Source of the DNA: Bacteroidales bacterium
GTDB lineage: Bacteria > Bacteroidota > Bacteroidia > Bacteroidales > UBA7960
Length of the DNA stretch: 5,530 nt
Assembly (NCBI GenBank): GCA_003560215.1
Contig: PWIY01000037.1
Coordinates: 1-5,530 of the forward strand
Direction: 5' to 3'
The notes under the pieces were generated by a model. The model was not told where the DNA came from. It ran no database searches and saw only the letters and a list, made by a program, of their open reading frames with translations. The first letter of the stretch is position 1; each line of letters begins with the position of its first letter. Shown in pieces: positions 1 through 5,530 of this stretch. Made by a program: the position numbers and the translations under genes.

Positions 1-1
1 G

Positions 2-1288
2 GATTCCCAGTTTGGCTTCAACCTGATGCAGGAAGAGCGTGAGGGAGGGCAAAAAGCTTTCTTCACCAACGGTGAACCTGCCGGCTCGGATCAGTACTTC
101 GGCTACGGGACCAACACCACCCGTTTCCACGCATTTGCCCGAACAGGATTTTACTTTGAAAGCATGCCGGATGCAAGCCTTGGCACCCAGTTCAGTTTCA
201 CCCATCACGATCAGGAGTCGTATTACGGGCAGCGTCCGTACAACGGGCAACAAAACACCTTTTATGCCAACATATTGTTTGCCAACACCATGGGGCATCC
301 GGATCATTCATTTGCTGCCGGAGTCAGTTTCATGATAGACGATTACAGTGAACAGCTGAATGATTCATTGTTCGACCGGCATGAATCAGTACCCGGTGCC
401 TTTTTTGAGTATTCCTACCATACCCATGAACGGCTAACTGTGGTGCTGGCTGCCCGGGCTGACCACCACAACATGTTCGGAACTTTGTTTACGCCCAGGT
501 CGCATCTGCATTTCAACATCAACGAGGAAACAACCATCCGGGCTTCAGCCGGCAAGGGCTACAGGGTGCCCAACCTCATTGCCGAAAATACCGGTCTCCT
601 GGTGAGCAATCGCAGCATTGCGGTGCGTGATGACCTTGAGGCAGAGGAAGCCTGGAACTATGGCGGCAGCATTACCCGTCGATTTGATTTCCTTGGAAGG
701 GAAGGATCGCTGGCTGCCGAATTTTACCGCACCGATTTTGTGAACCAGATGATTGTGGATGTGGACAGTGACCATACCAAGGCTATTTTTTATAACCTGG
801 ACGGTGACTCTTATGCCAACAACTACCAGGTGGAACTGAGCCTGGAGCCCGTCCGGCGGTTTGACCTGACCGCCGCATACCGTTTTACAGATTCCTATGC
901 CACCATTGGCGGTGAGTTGCGACGACAGCCATTTGTGAACCGTTACCGCGGGATGCTTTCGGGCTCTTATGCCACACAGGCCAACGACTGGCAGTTTGAC
1001 CTGACTGCACAATTCAACGGAACCAGCCGGCTGCCCGATATGCCTGAATCTTTTAACTTGCAGGATAAGTCCCCTTCCTATACCCTGATCAATGCACAGG
1101 TGACTTATCGCTGGAACCGGATGGAGGTTTATGTTGGTGGCGAAAACCTGACAGATTACATCCAGGAGAATCCGATTCTGAACCATCACTCCCCGTTTGA
1201 GGAAGGGTTTGACGGAAGCATGATCTGGGGGCCGCTTATGGGACGTAAATTTTATATGGGCCTGAGGTATACCATTGAACGGCAATAA
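2..1288 (+). CDS. TonB-dependent outer-membrane receptor, C-terminal barrel part (5' truncated)
   Basis: This is the last ~428 residues of a TonB-dependent receptor, an outer-membrane beta-barrel that takes up a scarce ligand using energy passed on by TonB/ExbBD. The reading frame is open to the window edge (DSQFGFNL precedes the Met at 26), so that Met is internal and the signal peptide, TonB box and plug domain lie upstream. Seen: alternating polar/aromatic strands throughout; a TIRASAGKGYRVPN segment near base 530 followed by AENTGLL, typical of ligand-gated porins; an LEAEEAWNYGGS segment at about 637-675; the GGENLTDY motif near 1137; and a closing strand GRKFYMGLRYTI just before the stop. 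The barrel ends in ERQ rather than directly on an aromatic residue. The style resembles Bacteroidota receptors related to the siderophore/cobalamin/metal group, but the substrate cannot be read from the barrel alone. No terminator is visible after it; it is probably separate in function from the repair genes downstream. Confidence 0.93.
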   Translation, partial: DSQFGFNLMQEEREGGQKAFFTNGEPAGSDQYFGYGTNTTRFHAFARTGFYFESMPDASLGTQFSFTHHDQESYYGQRPYNGQQNTFYANILFANTMGHPDHSFAAGVSFMIDDYSEQLNDSLFDRHESVPGAFFEYSYHTHERLTVVLAARADHHNMFGTLFTPRSHLHFNINEETTIRASAGKGYRVPNLIAENTGLLVSNRSIAVRDDLEAEEAWNYGGSITRRFDFLGREGSLAAEFYRTDFVNQMIVDVDSDHTKAIFYNLDGDSYANNYQVELSLEPVRRFDLTAAYRFTDSYATIGGELRRQPFVNRYRGMLSGSYATQANDWQFDLTAQFNGTSRLPDMPESFNLQDKSPSYTLINAQVTYRWNRMEVYVGGENLTDYIQENPILNHHSPFEEGFDGSMIWGPLMGRKFYMGLRYTIERQ

Positions 1289-1332
1289 TGTCCGGAACTG
1301 TCAGACTTTTTCCTTATATTAATTGAGTGGTG

Positions 1333-1353
1333 TTTGATTAAAAACTGATCAAA
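1333..1353. promoter_or_regulatory. AT-rich dyad (TTTGAT-N9-ATCAAA) before the radical SAM gene
   Basis: A perfect 6-base inverted repeat, TTTGAT at 1333-1338 and ATCAAA at 1348-1353, ends ten bases before the ATG at 1364. It lies in the 75-base spacer after the receptor gene, where a promoter or operator for the repair genes would be expected. The half-sites look like FNR/CRP-type half-sites, but the gap is nine bases rather than four, so it is not a canonical FNR box. It could equally be a small hairpin in the leader or chance in AT-rich DNA. I see no convincing Bacteroidota promoter (TTG / TAnnTTTG) in this spacer. Confidence 0.2.
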
Positions 1354-1363
1354 GACGCTCTGC

Positions 1364-2599
1364 ATGAAGGAAAAAGTTCTGCAAAAGTTAAATGTGCTGG
1401 CTGATGCGGCCAAGTATGATGTGTCCTGTTCTTCAAGCGGAAGCAGCAGGGCGTCCAAAGGCGGTGCAGGAAAAACTGTGAGTTCCGGCGTTTGCCACTC
1501 TTTCACAGAGGACGGGCGATGCATCTCACTGCTCAAGATTCTTTATACGAACCATTGCATCTATGATTGTGCCTACTGTGTAAGCAGACGGTCCAATGAC
1601 AGGCCCAGGGCTGCTTTTACGGTGAAAGAGCTGGCTGATCTTACCTGGGAGTTTTATTCCCGAAACTACATTGAGGGGTTGTTTCTGAGTTCCGGGGTGA
1701 TGGTCAGCCCGGATCACACCATGGAGCGCATGGTAGCCGTGGCCCGTTTGCTTCGGAGTGAGTACCGCTTCAACGGGTATATCCATATGAAGTCCATCCC
1801 GGGAGCGGATCAGCTGCTGGTGGAGGAAGCCGGTTTGCTGGCTGACCGCCTCAGTGTCAATGTGGAGATCCCCACGGATACGGAGTTAAGGCGGCTCGCG
1901 CCGGAAAAAAACCACGGAAGTGTGTTCGACCCGATGAATCAGATCAGCCGGCATGTACTGATCAGCAAAGAAGAGCGGCGAAAGTACCGCAAGGCGCCTC
2001 GTTTTGCCCCTGCCGGCCAAAGCACCCAACTGATTGTCGGGGCTTCGCCTGAAACGGATTACACCATTTTAAGGCTGGCATCCGGATTGTATCACGAACA
2101 ACGTCTGAAGCGGGTGTATTATTCCGGTTTTGTTCCTGTGAATGCCGGTGATTTTCGCCTGCCTGCCATAAAGCAACCACCGCTGGTGAGGGAAAACCGC
2201 CTTTACCAGGCCGACTGGCTGATGCGTTTTTATCATTTTCGCTTTGATGAGCTTCTTGATGAAAGGCAACCGCAGCTTGATCTCCAAACCGACCCCAAGC
2301 TGGCGTTTGCATTGCGAAATCCGCAATTTTATCCGGTTGACCTGGATCGGGCTTCCTATGAAGAGATTCTCCGGGTGCCGGGTATTGGTGTGCGCTCGGC
2401 CAAACTGATTGTTGCAAACCGCCGTTTCGGCCGGATCGGTCTGTCTCACCTGAAGCGAATGGGTGTGGCTCTGAAGCGTGCCCGTTATTTTATTGTGTGC
2501 CGTGAACTGCCGGTGGCCTCAGCCTCTCTGTATCCGGAGCAGATCAGACGCAAGCTTGTCAGGACTGACCATGGAGGCAGACAGCTGCAATTGTTTTGA
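1364..2599 (+). CDS. putative DNA modification/repair radical SAM protein (TIGR03916-like)
   Basis: A 411-residue radical SAM enzyme of the family annotated as putative DNA modification/repair radical SAM protein; its reaction is unknown. Seen: an N-terminal ADAAKYDVSCSSSG segment (residues 13-26), GVCHSF at 42-47, GRCISLLKILYTN at 51-63, then the cluster motif CIYDCAYC with C65, C69 and C72 (CX3CX2C) for the [4Fe-4S] cluster that cleaves S-adenosylmethionine. Barrel segments follow (LFLSSGV, YIHMKSIPG, LSVNVEIPT, GQSTQLIVG). The C-terminal part holds a helix-hairpin-helix around LRVPGIGVRSAKLIV (336-350), a non-specific DNA-binding fold. The protein ends in QLQLF, like a sliding-clamp-binding peptide. 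It has only seven cysteines: 22, 44, 53, 65, 69, 72 and 379. The ATG at 1364 is the first possible start after an in-frame TGA at 1346, with no Shine-Dalgarno sequence, which is common in Bacteroidota. The DUF4130 partner gene follows after a repeat-filled spacer. Family assignment is firm; the DNA role is inferred from the HhH and neighbours. Confidence 0.92.
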   Translation: MKEKVLQKLNVLADAAKYDVSCSSSGSSRASKGGAGKTVSSGVCHSFTEDGRCISLLKILYTNHCIYDCAYCVSRRSNDRPRAAFTVKELADLTWEFYSRNYIEGLFLSSGVMVSPDHTMERMVAVARLLRSEYRFNGYIHMKSIPGADQLLVEEAGLLADRLSVNVEIPTDTELRRLAPEKNHGSVFDPMNQISRHVLISKEERRKYRKAPRFAPAGQSTQLIVGASPETDYTILRLASGLYHEQRLKRVYYSGFVPVNAGDFRLPAIKQPPLVRENRLYQADWLMRFYHFRFDELLDERQPQLDLQTDPKLAFALRNPQFYPVDLDRASYEEILRVPGIGVRSAKLIVANRRFGRIGLSHLKRMGVALKRARYFIVCRELPVASASLYPEQIRRKLVRTDHGGRQLQLF

Positions 2600-2618
2600 T
2601 GGGGCCGCACCTGTGCCT

Positions 2619-2748
2619 GAACCGGGAAGTCATTGCAGGTAGCAGATTCAGGAACCGGAAGTCATTGCAGTTTCCGGGTTCTGAACCCGGAAATCACTGC
2701 AAGTGCCAAAATTACAAACCGGCAAATCATTGGAAGTGCCAGGTTCAG
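2619..2748. repeat. four imperfect tandem repeats, 31-33 bases each
   Basis: The 166-base gap between the radical SAM and DUF4130 genes is mostly four head-to-tail copies of one unit: 2619-2651, 2652-2682, 2683-2715 and 2716-2748. Each opens with GAACCGG-like sequence (AAACCGG in copy 4), followed by AA(G/A)TCA(T/C)TG(C/G)A. Copies 3 and 4 continue AAGTGCCA, and copies 1 and 4 end in TTCAG. Copies 1 and 2 are nearly identical over their first 20 positions, apart from one missing base in copy 2. The spacing is close to three helical turns. There is no long conserved direct repeat with unique spacers, so this is not a CRISPR array. No open frame of coding character runs through it. A partial earlier copy may be present at about 2611-2618. 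Possible roles are operator array, leader RNA structure, or slipped-strand expansion; none can be decided from sequence. Confidence 0.8.
2671..2693. repeat. 23-base palindrome (11-base perfect inverted repeat)
   Basis: TTTCCGGGTTC at 2671-2681 is the exact reverse complement of GAACCCGGAAA at 2683-2693, with a single T between them. It sits exactly across the junction of tandem copies 2 and 3, and copy 2 departs from the repeat consensus just where the palindrome's left arm lies. As RNA it could form a stem of about ten pairs with a three-base loop. No T-run follows, so it is not a standard intrinsic terminator. It could be a dimeric regulator's operator or a processing/stability hairpin inside the operon. 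Confidence 0.7.
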
Positions 2749-2765
2749 CAAACAGGATATAACTG

Positions 2766-3626
2766 ATGAACCCATCGACAGTCATATATACTTTTGACGG
2801 AACACGGGAAGGCTTTTTCTCTGTGGTATTTCGTGCATTCAAAGATCAATGCGCTCCGCTGGCCATTATCTCCCGCAGCAAAGAGCAGCAGATGCCCCTT
2901 GGTGAACTGGTACATGTGGAAACCAGCATGGAATACGCTTCCCGTGTGGCAAACGGCATCAGGGACCGTGCCGGGAAACGCAAAGCCCGGCTGGTTGATC
3001 TGGCCTTCCTGGCGGATGGGCCGGAAACCCCTCTGGTATTGTGGCGATATCTGTACAAGCTCTTTAAGGATACTACCGGTACCTTTCATGGCAATATGCT
3101 GGATAAAGATGTGGATGCAGTGGTGCAGCTGGCCAGAAAGGTGAAAAGAGAGGTTCACCGCTTTTATGGGCTTGTCCGTTTCCGCCAGACCGAGGGCCGC
3201 TTGTTGGTGGCGGCCATTGAGCCGGATCATGACATTGTGACGATGCTTGCCCCGCATTTCAGGTCCCGGATGGCCCTGCAGGAATGGGTGATATACGATA
3301 TGCGGAGGGGCTGCGGGATATATTATGACACAAAGACCACCAGGATGGTAAGGTTTTCCGCGGAAGAATCTGACCGGAAGACAGACCCATCGCACCCGGA
3401 ACCGGATGTGAACTTCGGGGTCATGAAGTCGCCGGGAAATGCGGGTTTGAATGTGGTGGATCGCAGGGACAAGAAAGATGCAGGAGACGGGGACCTGTAC
3501 CAGGTGCTCTGGCAGCATTATTACAATGCCATCAACATCAGGGAAAGAAAAAACCATCGTCAGATGCGGTCCGCTATGCCGAAACGATACTGGAAATACC
3601 TTCCGGAAAAGGAAGGCAGAGGATGA
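2766..3626 (+). CDS. DUF4130 / TIGR03915-like putative DNA repair protein, radical SAM partner
   Basis: A 286-residue protein of the DUF4130 family, described as a probable DNA metabolism protein and usually encoded beside the radical SAM protein found just upstream; its activity is unknown. Seen: the N-terminal VIYTFDGTREGFF (residues 6-18), the middle block FHGNMLDKDVDAVVQLARKV followed by EVHRFYGLVRFRQ, the EPDHDIVTMLAPHF segment, QEWVIYDMRRG at 172-182 with GIYYD just after, and the C-terminal signature RERKNHRQMRSAMPKRYWKYL (261-279 region), all as in the family. Residues about 195-243 form a polar, Asp/Lys/Pro-rich stretch that looks like a variable linker. In many Proteobacteria this domain is fused to a uracil-DNA-glycosylase-like domain; no such fusion is present here. 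The start follows AGGA at 2754-2757, about eight bases ahead. The stop overlaps the uvrC start (ATGA), suggesting coupled translation. It is cytoplasmic, with no signal peptide or membrane segment. Confidence 0.9.
   Translation: MNPSTVIYTFDGTREGFFSVVFRAFKDQCAPLAIISRSKEQQMPLGELVHVETSMEYASRVANGIRDRAGKRKARLVDLAFLADGPETPLVLWRYLYKLFKDTTGTFHGNMLDKDVDAVVQLARKVKREVHRFYGLVRFRQTEGRLLVAAIEPDHDIVTMLAPHFRSRMALQEWVIYDMRRGCGIYYDTKTTRMVRFSAEESDRKTDPSHPEPDVNFGVMKSPGNAGLNVVDRRDKKDAGDGDLYQVLWQHYYNAINIRERKNHRQMRSAMPKRYWKYLPEKEGRG
3611..3616 (+). promoter_or_regulatory. likely ribosome binding site deciding the uvrC start
   Basis: GGAAGG ends six bases before the ATG at 3623, inside the end of the DUF4130 gene. 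It favours 3623 over the in-frame ATG at 3656, which has only a weak GGAG immediately before it. Shine-Dalgarno use is often weak in Bacteroidota, so this is supportive rather than decisive. Confidence 0.4.
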
Positions 3627-5503
3627 TAACAGATTTTTTGCATATTTGCCCGGAGATGCCGGACAAAAAACACCATACCAACGGGGAAAAATTAAAAACC
3701 CTTATTCTGACCCTTCCTGAAAAACCGGGGGTGTACCAGTTTTATGACCAGCAGGAACGTGTGATTTACGTGGGGAAGGCCAAAAACCTGAAGAAACGGG
3801 TGTCATCCTATTTTAACCGCGACCGGCATGAAAGCGGCAAGGTGAGGCTGATGGTCAGAAGGGTGGCCGGCATCAGGCATATTGTTGTGGACACCGAGCT
3901 GGATGCATTGCTGCTTGAGAACAACCTGATCAAAAAGTATCAGCCCCGCTACAATGTGATGCTGAAGGATGACAAGACCTTTCCCTGGATTTGCATAAAA
4001 AACGAGGATTTCCCGCGCATTTTTCCCACCCGAAACCTGGTGAAGGACGGGAGCAGGTACTTTGGCCCCTATGCTTCGGTGCGTATGATGAATACATTGC
4101 TTGATCTGATCAGGCAGCTGTTCCGCTACCGCAACTGCAACCTGAAACTGACGCCGGAGAATATTGCTGCAGGGAAATTCAAGGTTTGTTTGCAGTATCA
4201 TATCAACAATTGCGAAGGCCCCTGCGAAGGACTGCAAAGTGCGGAAGATTATCAGAAAACCATTGATCAGATCGAACAGATTCTGAAAGGGAATCTTGGG
4301 ATGGTGATCACGGAAATGAAACGGCTGATGAAGCAGTACGCGGATGAGCATGCTTTTGAGCGGGCTGCCCTGATCAGGGAAAAGGTACTGCTGCTGGAGA
4401 AGTTTCAGAGTAAGTCCACTGTGGTGAATCCTTCTCTGAGCAATGTGGAGGTGTTTTCACTGATCAGTGAGGAGAAGCGTGCTTATGTGAATTATCTGCG
4501 GGTGATCAACGGTGCCATTGTGCAGTCACATACCCTTGAGCTCCAGAAACGTCTGGATGAGTCTGACGCTGCATTGCTCGATATGGCCATTGCGGAATTG
4601 CGTCAGCGCTTTCAGAGCGATGTGAAGGAAATTATTCTGCCTTTGCTCCCGGAAACATCCATTCCGGGGGTTCGTTTTGTTGTGCCCCGTCGCGGAGACA
4701 AAATGAAACTGCTGGAATTGTCGGAACGCAATGCCAAATATTACCGCATGGAACGGCAAAAGCACCGTGAACTGACAGATCCGGCCAGGCATTCCCGGCG
4801 CCTGATGGAGCAGATCAGAAAGGATCTGCATCTGAATGAAATGCCTGAACACATGGAGTGTTTTGACATCAGCAACACCCAGGGAAATTACGCTGTCGCT
4901 GCCATGGTGGTATTCCGTGATGCACGCCCGAGCAAGAAAGAGTACCGGCATTACAATATCCGCACTGTTGAGGGTCCGGACGATTATGCGTCGATGCAGG
5001 AAGCCGTTTACAGGAGGTACCGGCGGTTGTCGGAAGAGGGTAAGCCTTTGCCGCGCCTTGTGGTTGTGGATGGGGGGAAAGGCCAGCTCGGGGCTGCTGT
5101 AAAGGCTGTTGAACGCCTGGGTCTGCGGGGTAAAATGGCCATCATTGGAATCGCCAAAAGACTGGAGGAGATTTACTTTCCGGGTGACAGCATTCCGCTG
5201 TATATTGACAAAACATCAGAAACGCTGAAAGTCATTCAGCATATGCGCGACGAGGCCCATCGTTTCGGGATCAATCATCACAGGATGCGTCGCGAGAAGG
5301 GGAGCCTGAAATCACAGTTAACAGAGATCCGGGGGATAGGCCCGGTTACGATTCAGGTTTTATTGAGAAAGTTCCGCTCAGTGGAAGGTATAAGAAAAGC
5401 CGGCAGGGAAGAGCTGGAAGAGGTTGTCGGACCTGCAAAAACAACCATTTTGTTGAATTACTTTGTAAATTTGCGGCAGGATGAGGAAAAAAAGCAGGCT
5501 TGA
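3623..5503 (+). CDS. uvrC: UvrABC excinuclease subunit C
   Basis: UvrC makes both incisions, 3' then 5', around a bulky DNA lesion after UvrA/UvrB damage recognition, in cytoplasmic nucleotide excision repair. At 626 residues it is of normal family length. Domains seen: GIY-YIG nuclease at about 34-115 with GVY (36-38), YVGKAKNLKKR (Y49, K52, R59) and the metal-binding E99 in LLLENNLIKKY; a cysteine cluster C172, C189, C197, C201 (last spacings X7 and X3), matching the Fe-S ligands described for UvrC; a UVR segment at about 226-261 that contacts UvrB; an RNase H-like nuclease with D415 (ECFDIS), D454 (PDDYASM), D483 (DGGKGQ) and H546 (DEAHRF); and a C-terminal tandem helix-hairpin-helix at about 566-615 (IRGIGP, then EVVGPAK). 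No key residue is missing. The start chosen overlaps the DUF4130 stop and has a GGAAGG site; starting at 3656 would remove eleven poorly conserved residues. Its position behind the radical SAM/DUF4130 pair suggests co-expression. Confidence 0.98.
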   Translation: MITDFLHICPEMPDKKHHTNGEKLKTLILTLPEKPGVYQFYDQQERVIYVGKAKNLKKRVSSYFNRDRHESGKVRLMVRRVAGIRHIVVDTELDALLLENNLIKKYQPRYNVMLKDDKTFPWICIKNEDFPRIFPTRNLVKDGSRYFGPYASVRMMNTLLDLIRQLFRYRNCNLKLTPENIAAGKFKVCLQYHINNCEGPCEGLQSAEDYQKTIDQIEQILKGNLGMVITEMKRLMKQYADEHAFERAALIREKVLLLEKFQSKSTVVNPSLSNVEVFSLISEEKRAYVNYLRVINGAIVQSHTLELQKRLDESDAALLDMAIAELRQRFQSDVKEIILPLLPETSIPGVRFVVPRRGDKMKLLELSERNAKYYRMERQKHRELTDPARHSRRLMEQIRKDLHLNEMPEHMECFDISNTQGNYAVAAMVVFRDARPSKKEYRHYNIRTVEGPDDYASMQEAVYRRYRRLSEEGKPLPRLVVVDGGKGQLGAAVKAVERLGLRGKMAIIGIAKRLEEIYFPGDSIPLYIDKTSETLKVIQHMRDEAHRFGINHHRMRREKGSLKSQLTEIRGIGPVTIQVLLRKFRSVEGIRKAGREELEEVVGPAKTTILLNYFVNLRQDEEKKQA

Positions 5504-5530
5504 AAGGTTTCTGATCTGGCGATCAAAGAA

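Noticed and set aside
545..1285. Long minus-strand open frame opposite the receptor
   Set aside because: It lies wholly opposite a well-supported coding region and its translation resembles no family; similar antisense frames opposite the other genes were rejected for the same reason.
1298..1311. Possible terminator after the receptor gene (CTGTCAG followed by TTTTT after two intervening bases)
   Set aside because: The stem is only three base pairs, too weak for an intrinsic terminator.
2605..2618. GCAC-CT-GTGC after the radical SAM stop as a terminator
   Set aside because: Four-base stem, two-base loop and no T-run.
2619..2748. Possible CRISPR array
   Set aside because: The whole ~32-base unit is repeated imperfectly head to tail, with no unique spacers between constant repeats, and no cas genes are nearby.
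2789..2796. TACTTTTG, a perfect match to the Bacteroidota -7 promoter element TAnnTTTG
   Set aside because: It lies inside the DUF4130 gene and encodes the conserved YTFDG motif; there is no TTG at the proper -33 distance.
1345..4464. Frequent TGATCA hexamers across the window
   Set aside because: Nearly all fall in coding sequence as CTG-ATC-A codon pairs with no regular spacing; explained by codon use rather than a signal.

Overview
The window reads as a chromosomal segment from a member of the Bacteroidota, with moderate GC and all genes on the + strand. The assignment rests on protein style: the UvrC has the wording typical of that phylum around its cysteine cluster, the outer-membrane receptor looks like Bacteroidota TonB-dependent receptors, and ribosome binding sites are weak or absent before most starts. 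I cannot name a genus.

Layout: (1) 2-1288, the C-terminal barrel part of a TonB-dependent outer-membrane receptor whose start lies outside the window. (2) 1289-1363, a short spacer with an AT-rich dyad and no convincing terminator. (3) 1364-2599, a radical SAM protein with a C-terminal helix-hairpin-helix, belonging to the 'putative DNA modification/repair radical SAM' family. (4) 2600-2765, a 166-base spacer filled mostly by four imperfect tandem copies of a 31-33 base unit, with an 11-base perfect inverted repeat at the junction of copies 2 and 3. (5) 2766-3626, a DUF4130-type protein, the usual genomic partner of that radical SAM family. (6) 3623-5503, uvrC, whose ATG overlaps the stop of the DUF4130 gene (ATGA). 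The last 27 bases hold nothing I can call.

Functionally, genes 3, 5 and 6 look like one DNA-metabolism cluster. UvrC is the dual-incision nuclease of nucleotide excision repair. The radical SAM/DUF4130 pair is a widespread but biochemically uncharacterised couple that, in other bacteria, is associated with a uracil-DNA-glycosylase-type domain. Here the pair is joined to uvrC by a coupling-type overlap, and the radical SAM protein ends in QLQLF, which resembles the bacterial sliding-clamp-binding consensus. Together these suggest, but do not prove, an uncharacterised repair or base-modification pathway working at the replication/repair machinery. The receptor gene is probably an unrelated upstream neighbour.
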